Assembly (NCBI GenBank): GCA_041495845.1
Contig: JBGQDM010000046.1
Span: 1-23,490 of the forward strand
Direction: 5' to 3'
Length of the DNA stretch: 23,490 nt
DNA from: JBGQDM01 sp041495845
Lineage (GTDB): Bacteria > Acidobacteriota > Terriglobia > Terriglobales > Acidobacteriaceae
Positions 6,807 to 14,078 of the stretch are shown one piece after another; the stretch's first letter is position 1, and every line of letters begins with the position of its first letter. A program made the translations under genes and the position numbers. The notes below the pieces were generated by a model. That model made no database searches, was not told where the DNA came from, and saw nothing but the letters and a program-made list of their open reading frames with translations.

Positions 6807-7298
6807 ATGGATTTGACTTGGATTACGGGCAGGATTGCAGTGGGCGGCGGGATTTGGAACGACAACAACATGGCGCTGGTGGCGCGCAGCGGCGTCACCC
6901 ACGTCATTGACATGCAGATTGAGTTCGACGACCGGCCGCTGGGCGCGCATCACGGCGTCGAAGTGTTATGGAACCCGGTCGACGATGACTTCCTGCCCAA
7001 GGCGGCGGAAGTGTTTGAGCGCGGGGTAGGGTTTGCGATGGAAGCGCTGAGTGAGCCGGGATCGAAACTGTTTATTCACTGTGCTGCCGGGATTCATCGC
7101 GCGCCCATGATGGCAGCAGCGCTGCTGGCGGCGATGGGCTGGACGATGGAGCAAGCCATTGAATTGATTGAGGCGCGGCGGCCGGTGGTGGAGTTTCCGG
7201 GCGTGTACCTGGAGAGTGTCAGGCGTTTTCTAGCGCAGCGGGGTGTGGGCAGAGATCCCGGCGGTCCTGGCAAACGCGCGACGAACCCGGCGCGGTGA
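6807..7298 (+). CDS. Dual-specificity/tyrosine phosphatase-like protein
   Basis: A 163-residue protein of the cysteine-dependent protein tyrosine phosphatase superfamily. The signature HCAAGIHRAP (91-100) contains the nucleophile Cys92 and phosphate-binding Arg98 (CX5R). A candidate general-acid Asp lies in the upstream loop PVDDDFLP (Asp59-61). The N-terminal half (ITGRIAVGG, then GVTHVIDMQ) matches the opening of small DSPs. The length fits a stand-alone catalytic domain of about 150 residues. It should hydrolyse phospho-Tyr/Ser/Thr or a related phosphate ester in the cytosol; the substrate is unknown. It sits between the small basic protein and the secreted fibre, 154 bases upstream of the latter. 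Its role there is unclear: it may be a regulator or a host gene caught in the island. Confidence 0.85.
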   Translation: MDLTWITGRIAVGGGIWNDNNMALVARSGVTHVIDMQIEFDDRPLGAHHGVEVLWNPVDDDFLPKAAEVFERGVGFAMEALSEPGSKLFIHCAAGIHRAPMMAAALLAAMGWTMEQAIELIEARRPVVEFPGVYLESVRRFLAQRGVGRDPGGPGKRATNPAR

Positions 7299-7452
7299 GT
7301 GTTCTCAGGCGGCAGCGATGCGGTCAACAAATCTGAAAGCCGCCGCCAACCAGACACAGAACGAGATGGGAAACAACGAGGCTGGCGCCGCGTGGGTGCC
7401 GGTGTGCGCGCGGGATGGGAAGCGGCCGGATGCCAAGATTGCAGGAGGCACG

Positions 7453-10400
7453 ATGAAACGGGTGCAGCGAAGTGCGGTGCGGTGGATGAGTTGGGTGCTG
7501 GTCACGGGCCTGCTGGCAGGAACGGGAGAGGCGCTCCCCCCGGCCACGACGACGATCAGCGACGTGGTCTACCGAGCGAATGGAACACCCGCGTCGGGCA
7601 CGCTGCTGATCACGTGGCCGGCCTTTACCACGGGCGACAGCAAGCCGGTGGCCGCGGGGACGATGAGTGTGACGGTGAGCGCGGGGGGCGCGGTTTCGAT
7701 TCCGCTCGTGCCCAACGCCGGCGCGACGCCGGACGGGACGTTCTACAGAGTTGTCTTCAAGCTGGACGATGGGACGACGAGCACGGAGTACTGGGTGGTG
7801 CCGACGACATCGCCGGTGACGATCGCGGCCATTCGCTCGAGTGTTGTACCGGCGAGCGTGGCGATGCAGCAGGCGTCGCGGCAGTATGTGGATGCGCAGG
7901 TGTTGGCGAAGGCAACGGACGCGGCGGTGGTGCATAAGTCGGGAGCAGAGACGATTGCGGGAGCGAAACAGTTCACGTCGGCGCCAACGGTGCCGCAGCC
8001 GGCACAGGCGACGGAGGCAGCCAACAAGGCGTATGTGGATGCTTCCGTCGCGGCGGTAGGGGCGGGAGCGTTTGTCTCGAAGAGCGGCGACGTGATGTCG
8101 GGGCCGTTGAATCTGAGCGCGGATCCAGTGGCGCCAGCGCAAGCGGTGCGGAAATCATATCTGGATCTGCAACTGAGCGGGAAAGCGGATCGGGTGGCTG
8201 GGCTGGTGCCGCTAACGCAGCTGGGCGGTGGGGCAACGGACGCGACCAAGTGCCTGCACGGGGACCAGTCGTGGGGAGCGTGCGGGTCCAGCGCGAATGC
8301 GACGCAGATACTGGGAAAGAACATTGATGCGGCGGCGCCGGCGAAGACCGGGCAGAGTTACACGTGGGACCAGGGTCCGCAGAGCTGGAAGGTGCAGGAC
8401 AGGTCAGAGTTTGACGTGCGGGATTGGGGCGTAAAGTGCGACTCGGCGACGGATGATGCACCGGCGCTGCAAGGGATGTTCAACGCCATCCTGGCGCAGA
8501 CGCAAGCGAACTACACCGGAGCGACGGTGCGGTTTCCGGCGAACCTGCCCAACAAGTGCGTGCTGAACAGCACGGTGACGATTCGGGGATGGGGCATTGA
8601 CATCCGGGCGCATGGGGCGCGGTTCCAGTGCAACATGAGTTCGGGCGGGTGTTTCTTCTTTGGGTTGACCACGAACTCGAACGATACGCGGAGCGTTTCG
8701 TGGAGCGGCGGCATTTTCTTTTCTGGAGTGAACAACGGCACGAACTCAGTGTTTGTGGACAACTCGCAAAGTGCAACGATACGCGATGTGGTGGCAGGGG
8801 ATGCGGGCGGAGCGCAGCGCTTCGGACACTTTATTGAGAACTGGGACGACGAGAACCAAGAGATCAATCATCTGAGCATGAACGGCATCGGGCACTTTAT
8901 CCGGTGCGACGCGACGTTTTGCGGGTCGGCGATTTTTGCGCCGGGAGGTTTCGGGGTGCATCCGGGGATTGGGCATGTAACCAACGCGGACCTGGGGATG
9001 CAGTGTGGCGGCAATGCGATCGAGTGGCATTCGGGGAACGAGCTGGATGTGAGCAACTCGGTGATCCAAGGATTTACGAAGTACGGAATCCTGTATGACC
9101 GGAACGATGGGTTTGAGTACGAGTTTGTGCTGAACTCGGTGTACTTCGAGGGGGGCGGCTGTTCCAACCCGGCGGGCAATGTGGGGCAGGCGAACGTGAT
9201 CATGCAGGGTGCAACGACATTGATCCTGCGGGGCGGGGCCATAACGAACAACATGCCGCGGTTCGCTAACAATGGAGCGAATGCCCGACAGTACTACGTG
9301 GTGCCGTACGATGCCGCGGGGCACGTGGGCAATCCACTGCCGCTGGGGACGGCGAATTCGGACAACGTTACCCCAATCACGGTGGTGTGGCCAAAGATTG
9401 CCGGAGCAGCGAAGTACGACGTGCTGGTATTGAGGGTGGTGGCGGCGTTGGGAGGAGATGCACCCTACGGATCGGGAAATTATGCGGCGGCGACGAATGT
9501 GTTGCAGTCGTCGTGCAGCGCGCTGAGTTGCCAGATCACGGACAATCCAGCGCTGACACCGGCGAGCTACTCGGTGCCAGGAGTTTATGTGGTGGGCTGG
9601 TATCCGAAGCTGGATTTCTGGCCGGGCGGGATCGTGCTGTCGCCCCAGGTGGACACGGGGAACAGCTACAACATTGCGGCGTATGACGGGCAGACGGTGC
9701 CGCAGATCGTCAATGTGGCGCGGACGACGGACATGAATGTAAGAACGCTGGGGCGGCGGGACAATGCAGCAGCGACGCCCGCGGTTTTCAATCTGTCGGG
9801 AGTGGGTCAGCTGTTCTCGTATTGGCCGGAGAGCGGAAGTCCAGGAATGGTGGGCACACTGTTGTATGGTTCCTCGGAGCCGTACTCGGGATTTGGAGCG
9901 CCGAAAAAGGGGCGAGTGAACTTCGGAGGATATTCCTGGGACAACAATTTTGTAACCGACCTGGTGACGTGCCGGGATTCGAACCTGCTGCACACGCTGG
10001 CAAGTTCGATCTACCGGCCGACAGCGGACGCGGCGGATTGCGCGCTGGGAGTGGTGGGGAGCGACACGGGGTTTCTGCGGGCGAAGAGCGCGTGGCGGTT
10101 TTATTTCAACGCGGTGCCGAGCGGGGTCGGAGACACGAATGCGATCGTGCTGAACGGCACGGGAATCAACTTGCCAGCGGGCAGTACATACAAGGTAGGC
10201 GGGGCAAACCTGGTGCCGTTGACGGCGAAGGGTGACTTGCTGGCATTCGGGAGCGCAGCGGCGCGGGTGCCGGTGGGGAGCGATGGGCAGTGTCTGGTGG
10301 CGGACTCGACGCAAGCAACGGGTTTGCGGTGGGGGTCGTGTCCGAGTGGGGGCGGGAGTGGGAGTCCGGGCGGGCTGAACACCGATGTGCAGTTTAATGA

Positions 10401-12087
10401 CAACGGAAGCCTGGGGGGAGTGGCGGGGTTCACTTTCAACAAGCTGACGGGGGACTTGACGCTCGCAGGGACACTGACGGCTACGGGGATTCAGACGACG
10501 GGCAGCGGAGCGTGGAGTGTCGAAGGGTCGTTCGCGACGATGGCGGCGCCGACCGCGGGCCAGTCGAAAATGGGATTTGGAGCACTGGGCCAACTGCAGG
10601 TGGCCGAGAACGGCTCCTCCACATTCTTCGATCTATCGAAGGCGGGGCACGTGCACACCGCGGCCGACGTAACCAGCGGGACGCTTTCGGCAGCACGGTT
10701 GCCGGTGATGGGCGCATCGGGGACATCGCATGCGGCTGGGGCAGCGCCGGACCCTGGAGCGACAGCGGGAACCACACGGTATCTGCGGGAAGATGGGACG
10801 TGGGCGACGCCGGCGGGCGGGGGTGGGGCGGCCAGTCCGGGCGGCAGCGCGACGCAGGTGCAGTTCAACGATGGAGGAAGTTTCGGCGGCGACAACGGGT
10901 TCAGCTACGACAAGGCGACGGGGAACCTGGCGGTCGGTGGGTCGGTGACGGCGACTTCGTTTGTGACGAGCGGGGTGGGGCCGTGGTCGGTGGAAGGGGC
11001 GTTCGGGACATTGAGTGCGCCGTCCGCGGGAAAGTCGAAAGTCGGATTTGGAACGAGCGGGCAGATGCAGGTGGCGGAGAACGGCGCATCGACATTTGTC
11101 GATGTAGCGAAGGTCGGGCACACGCACACGGAGTCGGATGTGAGTGGGCTGGTGAGTGACCTGGCGGCCAAAGCGCCGCTGGCTTCGGCGGCATTCACCG
11201 GAGCGCCGACGGCGGCGACCGCAGCGGTGAGTACCAATACAACGCAAATTGCGACGACGGCGTTTGTGATTGGGCAGGCGTCGAGCGCAACCCCGGCGAT
11301 CAATGGAACCGCGGCGGCGGGAACGGCGACGACGTTTGCGCGGGCAGACCATGTGCATCCGACGGACACGGGGCGGGCGGCGGCGACGCATTCGCACGTG
11401 GAGTCAGAGGTGACCGGGTTGGCGGGCGACTTGCCCAAGGGATTGATGACCACGAAGGGCGACCTGATCGGATATGGCACGGCGCCGGCACGGATGGGAG
11501 CGGGAGCCGACGGGCAGGTGCTGGTGGCGGACTCGACTCAAACGCTGGGGTTCCGATGGAATTTTGGACCGGGGGCGAACATCAATACGGTGGCGACTGG
11601 GTTTGTGTTTCTGCCGTACATCACGGTGCCGCAGGGATCGTCGACGGGAACGGTGGCGGCGGGGACGGCGAACCAGCTGCGGGTAGTGGAGTTTGTACTT
11701 CCGCTGACGATCACGGTGGGGAAGGTCGTGTCGAACATTACGACAGTGTCGGCGGGGCAGACTTTGTATGCCGGCGTATACGACCTGTCGGGGAATAAGT
11801 CGCTGGAAGCGGCATTGTCCTGTGGGACGGCGAATGGGGTGTCGGTAACGCTGGGCACGGCAGTGGCGTTGCAGCCAGGGACGTATTTTTATGCGGTGAG
11901 CGCATCGGACACGACCTGTGCGGCGAGCGCGATCTCGATGAGCGGGGGCTGGCAGAACATGATGACAAAAAATACGGCGCGCATGGGAACGGCTGCGAAC
12001 AACGTGTCTGGCGGGGTGATGCCAGCCACGCTGGGGACGGTGACCTTTGGGACGTTTACGCCGGTGGTGGCGATGGTGGAGCGATAG
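7453..12087 (+). CDS. Large secreted tail-fibre-like protein with pectate-lyase-type beta-helix
   Basis: A 1544-residue protein. The ATG at 7453 has an excellent AGGAGG ribosome site and opens a Sec signal peptide (hydrophobic WVLVTGLLAG, likely cleavage after GEA at residue 27), although the frame is open from 7243. Residues about 30-135 form a beta-rich domain. Residues about 150-260 hold tail-fibre repeats (KSGAETIAGAKQFTSAPTVP, NKAYVDA and KSGDVMSGPLNL). From about 318 there is a Pectate_lyase_3-type right-handed beta-helix (DVRDWGVKCDSATDDAPALQ, then VRFP). The second half repeats VQFND, WSVEGxF, QVAENG and GHxHT units, then has TTAFV and FARADHVHPTD, which are typical of phage tail fibres, and a beta C-terminus (about 1370-1544). 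Fibres of this design bind surface polysaccharide and trimerise. Codons are G-rich like those of its neighbours. A signal peptide is atypical for a virion fibre, so it may act as a secreted adhesin or depolymerase. Confidence 0.85.
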   Translation: MKRVQRSAVRWMSWVLVTGLLAGTGEALPPATTTISDVVYRANGTPASGTLLITWPAFTTGDSKPVAAGTMSVTVSAGGAVSIPLVPNAGATPDGTFYRVVFKLDDGTTSTEYWVVPTTSPVTIAAIRSSVVPASVAMQQASRQYVDAQVLAKATDAAVVHKSGAETIAGAKQFTSAPTVPQPAQATEAANKAYVDASVAAVGAGAFVSKSGDVMSGPLNLSADPVAPAQAVRKSYLDLQLSGKADRVAGLVPLTQLGGGATDATKCLHGDQSWGACGSSANATQILGKNIDAAAPAKTGQSYTWDQGPQSWKVQDRSEFDVRDWGVKCDSATDDAPALQGMFNAILAQTQANYTGATVRFPANLPNKCVLNSTVTIRGWGIDIRAHGARFQCNMSSGGCFFFGLTTNSNDTRSVSWSGGIFFSGVNNGTNSVFVDNSQSATIRDVVAGDAGGAQRFGHFIENWDDENQEINHLSMNGIGHFIRCDATFCGSAIFAPGGFGVHPGIGHVTNADLGMQCGGNAIEWHSGNELDVSNSVIQGFTKYGILYDRNDGFEYEFVLNSVYFEGGGCSNPAGNVGQANVIMQGATTLILRGGAITNNMPRFANNGANARQYYVVPYDAAGHVGNPLPLGTANSDNVTPITVVWPKIAGAAKYDVLVLRVVAALGGDAPYGSGNYAAATNVLQSSCSALSCQITDNPALTPASYSVPGVYVVGWYPKLDFWPGGIVLSPQVDTGNSYNIAAYDGQTVPQIVNVARTTDMNVRTLGRRDNAAATPAVFNLSGVGQLFSYWPESGSPGMVGTLLYGSSEPYSGFGAPKKGRVNFGGYSWDNNFVTDLVTCRDSNLLHTLASSIYRPTADAADCALGVVGSDTGFLRAKSAWRFYFNAVPSGVGDTNAIVLNGTGINLPAGSTYKVGGANLVPLTAKGDLLAFGSAAARVPVGSDGQCLVADSTQATGLRWGSCPSGGGSGSPGGLNTDVQFNDNGSLGGVAGFTFNKLTGDLTLAGTLTATGIQTTGSGAWSVEGSFATMAAPTAGQSKMGFGALGQLQVAENGSSTFFDLSKAGHVHTAADVTSGTLSAARLPVMGASGTSHAAGAAPDPGATAGTTRYLREDGTWATPAGGGGAASPGGSATQVQFNDGGSFGGDNGFSYDKATGNLAVGGSVTATSFVTSGVGPWSVEGAFGTLSAPSAGKSKVGFGTSGQMQVAENGASTFVDVAKVGHTHTESDVSGLVSDLAAKAPLASAAFTGAPTAATAAVSTNTTQIATTAFVIGQASSATPAINGTAAAGTATTFARADHVHPTDTGRAAATHSHVESEVTGLAGDLPKGLMTTKGDLIGYGTAPARMGAGADGQVLVADSTQTLGFRWNFGPGANINTVATGFVFLPYITVPQGSSTGTVAAGTANQLRVVEFVLPLTITVGKVVSNITTVSAGQTLYAGVYDLSGNKSLEAALSCGTANGVSVTLGTAVALQPGTYFYAVSASDTTCAASAISMSGGWQNMMTKNTARMGTAANNVSGGVMPATLGTVTFGTFTPVVAMVER
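10363..11142 (+). repeat. Internal repeat of the fibre gene (two units of about 103 codons, 157-codon period)
   Basis: Two homologous units, 10363-10671 and 10834-11142, encode SPGG, VQFND, GDL/GNL, WSVEG, SKxGFG, QVAENG and GHxHT in the same order. A second pair, KGDLLAFG/KGDLIGYG with ADSTQ and RW, brackets them at 10216-10329 and 11446-11559. They are diverged copies within one reading frame, from intragenic duplication. Confidence 0.8.
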
Positions 12088-12106
12088 GGTTCGGTTGAGG
12101 GAACCA

Positions 12107-12160
12107 AAACCTTGAAACGCAGAGTGCGCAGAGAAAGGCCGCAGAGGACGCGGAGAAGAC
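12107..12160. repeat. Degenerate dispersed repeat of the AACGCAGAG type, island copy
   Basis: A purine-rich stretch made of CGCAGAG-like words (AAACGCAGAGTGCGCAGAG, then AAGGCCGCAGAGGACG) lies between the fibre and beta-helix genes. Closely related stretches occur at 21957-22021 and 23200-23251, and a poorer one at 20344-20376. Confidence 0.7.
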
Positions 12161-12202
12161 AGTACACGCAAGCCTAGAAGTTCAAAATCAAGGGACAAAA
12201 AG

Positions 12203-12775
12203 ATGATGAGAAAAACGCTCTGGTTTTGGGCGCTGCTGGGAGTGTGTGTGGCGGGTGGTGGGGTGGAAGCACGGGCGGCGACATATTACGTGGATGCTAC
12301 GAGCGGGAGCGACGCGAGTAGCGGGCTCTCGGCGGCGGGGGCGTGGAAGACGGTGGCGAAAGTGAACGGTGTTGCCCTGGTGGCGGGGGACGCGGTTTTA
12401 TTCAAGCGGGGCGAAGTGTGGCGGGAGAATTTGGTGGTGCCGTCGAGCGGAGCGGCCGGGAATCCGATCCGGTTCGATGCTTATGGAGATGGTCCGGCGC
12501 CGCTGTTGACCGAGTATCTGGACTTGCCAGCTTCGAGTTGGTCGGTGGATGCAGGGAATGTGTGGAAGGCTGCCGCGGCGAGTTCGGCGATGAACTGGGT
12601 CCTGTTTGGGACGGTGTGGGGGACAAAGCAGACGGCGAAAGCGAACCTGGCGACGGACCGCGATTGGTTCTTCGCGGCGGGGATTTTATATGTGTATGCG
12701 CCGCAGAACCCGGCGACTTACTACGCGCCAGTGGCGGCGATGGTGCATCCCGGCCAAGCCATGATCTTTGTATAG
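12203..12775 (+). pseudogene. Truncated exported right-handed beta-helix protein
   Basis: 190 residues starting at ATGATG (12203). A Sec signal peptide (LWFWALLGVCVAGGGVEARA, residues 5-24, cleavage at about residue 26) is followed by YYVDATSGSDASSGLSAAGA, then WKTVAKVN and AGDAVLFKRGEVWRENLVV. This is the usual opening of secreted parallel beta-helix proteins (DUF1565/pectate-lyase-like). In that family the helix coils continue for several hundred more residues; here a TAG ends the protein at AMIFV, before the coils. No continuation is seen in the other frames before the next gene at 12818. I therefore regard it as a 3'-truncated remnant, though expression of a short protein is possible. It lies 115 bases after the fibre gene, with a repeat between. 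Confidence 0.65.
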
Positions 12776-12817
12776 CGTTGGGCAGCCCGGCGCGCGAAAG
12801 GGTGAGGGGAGACAGGG

Positions 12818-13057
12818 ATGATAAGCGAAGAGACATTTCAGCGGCAGGTGCTGTTCAAGCTGGGGACGATCGAGGCGAAATTGGAAACGCTGGTGGGGAA
12901 TGGGCAACCAGGGCGGGTGAAGCTGGTGGAAGACCGGGTGATCGCGTTGGAGCAAAACGACGTGCGGCGCGGTGTGTACGACCGGCTCGTGAACGCGGTG
13001 ATCGCGATCGTCATCAGCGGAGCGATTGCGTTGCACGAGAAGATCTTGGGGAGATAA
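12818..13057 (+). CDS. Small coiled-coil plus single-TM protein, holin/XhlA-like
   Basis: A 79-residue protein with a good GGGGAGACAGGG ribosome site. Residues 1-50 are a charged helix with coiled-coil texture (FQRQVLFKLGTIEAKLETLV, then VKLVEDRVIALEQNDV). Residues about 57-73 form one hydrophobic segment (LVNAVIAIVISGAIAL), followed by a short basic end (HEKILGR). This plan, an N-terminal coiled coil and a C-terminal TM helix in fewer than 90 residues, is that of haemolysin XhlA-like and phage holin-associated proteins. Its place after the fibre genes agrees with a lysis cassette, but no endolysin is next to it. A strong hairpin with a T-run (13083-13106) ends the unit. Holin activity is inference. 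Confidence 0.7.
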   Translation: MISEETFQRQVLFKLGTIEAKLETLVGNGQPGRVKLVEDRVIALEQNDVRRGVYDRLVNAVIAIVISGAIALHEKILGR

Positions 13058-13082
13058 GAACCGCAGTCAGCTCGCAGTGAAC

Positions 13083-13106
13083 GCCGGCGCTCCGCCGGCA
13101 TTTTTG
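13083..13106 (+). terminator. Rho-independent terminator after the holin-like gene
   Basis: GCCGGCG (13083-13089) pairs perfectly with CGCCGGC (13093-13099) around a CTC loop and is followed by ATTTTTG. Confidence 0.8.
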
Positions 13107-13140
13107 TCAGCATTCTCAACTCATCCAGGCAAAGCGTTGT

Positions 13141-13166
13141 GGGTGTCCCGCGCGGGCGGGACGCCC
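13141..13166. repeat. Long GC hairpin (REP-like)
   Basis: An 11-bp stem, GGGTGTCCCGC with GCGGGACGCCC (one T-G wobble), closes a GCGG loop. No T-run follows, so it is a hairpin repeat rather than a terminator. It lies 35 bases before the next gene. Confidence 0.6.
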
Positions 13167-13200
13167 GGGGAATGGTGTTGGCTGACAGCAAGGAGGGGAC

Positions 13201-13458
13201 ATGAATTTCATGACGAAGTTGTTGCAAGGGATTGCGTTTGTGCCGGCATTGGTGCAAGCGGTGGAAGCGCTGTTCGGGAGCAAGCCGGGCGGGGAGAAGA
13301 AGGAGGCGGCGCTGTCGTTTGTGCAGGCGGCGATCTCGATGACGGATGCAGTAGCGAACCGCGAGATTGTCGAGGCGGACAAGTTCAAAGAGGGGCTGGG
13401 CAAAATCATTGACGGAACGGTGGAGTGTTTGAACGCGTCGACTTGGGCGAAGCGGTAG
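13201..13458 (+). CDS. Small helical protein of the phage-like island
   Basis: An 85-residue protein with a very good ribosome site (AAGGAGGGGAC right before ATG). The N-terminus is amphipathic-hydrophobic (MTKLLQGIAFVPALVQAVEA, residues 4-23), then a GSKPGGEKKEA turn, and helices ALSFVQAAISMTDAV and ADKFKEGLGKIIDGTVECL. There is no signal peptide of normal shape and no known motif. The layout (short hydrophobic N-terminal helix, Gly/Lys linker, helical C-terminus) is shared with the 119-residue protein at 13642, so they may be distant paralogues. Small proteins of this type follow fibre and holin genes in some phage-like regions. The function is unknown. Confidence 0.65.
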   Translation: MNFMTKLLQGIAFVPALVQAVEALFGSKPGGEKKEAALSFVQAAISMTDAVANREIVEADKFKEGLGKIIDGTVECLNASTWAKR

Positions 13459-13552
13459 GCGGCAGGGGCAAGCCCTCGGCAATCAGGCGTGGGGCGGGGA
13501 AAGGCAAGGGTCGCATGGCGAAGCACCAATGCAACCCGCTGGGAAGTACAGA

Positions 13553-13578
13553 GATCCTTCGCTGCGCTCAGGATGACA
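13553..13578. repeat. Dispersed 26-bp repeat with TTCGCTGCGCTC core, copy 1
   Basis: The flanks ATCCT and AGGAT form a stem around a TCGCTGCGCTC loop, ending in GATGACA. The copy at 23321-23346 has ATTCT and AGAAT, a compensating change. Ten bases downstream a palindrome GGGGGCGGCCGTCCCC occupies 13588-13603. Confidence 0.8.
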
Positions 13579-13641
13579 GCCTTAGTGGGGGGCGGCCGTC
13601 CCCGCGCAATCTCATATCAATTAACGATTCCAGGAGGAACT

Positions 13642-14001
13642 ATGACTTTCTTGAAGAAGCTAGGCGCGGTGGTACTCAAAGTAATTGGTCTTTGGAGCGG
13701 GATTGCCCCGATCATTCAGGGGGTGTTGCCGCAAGGGGGCGGTGCGGCTGCGGCTGAAGACAAGCTGGCGAAGTTGTTCAACCTGATTATCACGGTGGAG
13801 CAAACGTTCACGGCGGCGTTTGGAGCGGATGCGGGAAGAGGCAGCGAAAAGTTGCGGGCGGCGCAGCCTTTTGTGGCGCAGTTGATTCAGCAGGCGGACT
13901 TGCTGGCGGGGAAGAAACCAAAAGATGAAGCGCTGTTCCAGGCGGCGAGCACGCAACTTACGGGAGCATTGGCGGACATTCTAAACAGCTATGGGGAGTA
14001 G
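13642..14001 (+). CDS. Small helical protein of the phage-like island
   Basis: A 119-residue protein. The start at 13642 is fixed by a consensus AGGAGGAAC ribosome site; the frame is open upstream but without similarity. Residues 1-30 are hydrophobic (LKKLGAVVLKVIGLWSGIAP), then there is a Gly-Ala linker (QGGGAAAAED) and helices LAKLFNLIITVEQTFTAAFG and AAQPFVAQLIQQADLL. The C-terminus, ALADILNSYGE, is amphipathic. No motif or family is recognised. The layout parallels the 85-residue protein upstream. It is the last forward-strand gene of the island and converges with the E2 gene. It may be a virion or lysis accessory protein, or a host helical protein; confidence in it as a gene rests on the ribosome site and codon pattern. 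Confidence 0.7.
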   Translation: MTFLKKLGAVVLKVIGLWSGIAPIIQGVLPQGGGAAAAEDKLAKLFNLIITVEQTFTAAFGADAGRGSEKLRAAQPFVAQLIQQADLLAGKKPKDEALFQAASTQLTGALADILNSYGE

Positions 14002-14032
14002 GGGCTGAGCCATTTCGCCTAAAACCCCGCCC

Positions 14033-14053
14033 TGTTCGCAAAGAACGCGAACA
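14033..14053. terminator. Possible bidirectional terminator hairpin
   Basis: TGTTCGC (14033-14039) pairs with GCGAACA (14047-14053) between two convergent genes. No clear T-run follows on either strand, so the call is weak. Confidence 0.3.
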
Positions 14054-14078
14054 AAAGTGGGGCATCCACGCGACATTT

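Noticed and set aside
8746..10593. A 615-codon open frame on the reverse strand
   Set aside because: It is fully antisense to the fibre gene. Its product is Arg/His/Pro-rich without domains, as expected from a GC-rich, G-biased coding strand.
10363..11142. Repeats considered as a CRISPR or tandem array
   Set aside because: The units are about 103 codons long, keep frame and have diverged, so they are intragenic duplications in a fibre protein.
10633..11397. A 254-codon reverse frame rich in Arg
   Set aside because: Antisense to the repeated part of the fibre gene; low-complexity Arg runs and no ribosome site.
12343..13080. A 245-codon forward frame over the beta-helix and holin-like genes
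   Set aside because: Low-complexity Gly/Arg/Asp-rich product in a different frame; the real frames have a signal peptide and a TM segment.
4147..14078. Attachment sites flanking the island
   Set aside because: I could not find by eye a direct repeat or a tRNA at either edge, and no integrase is present.
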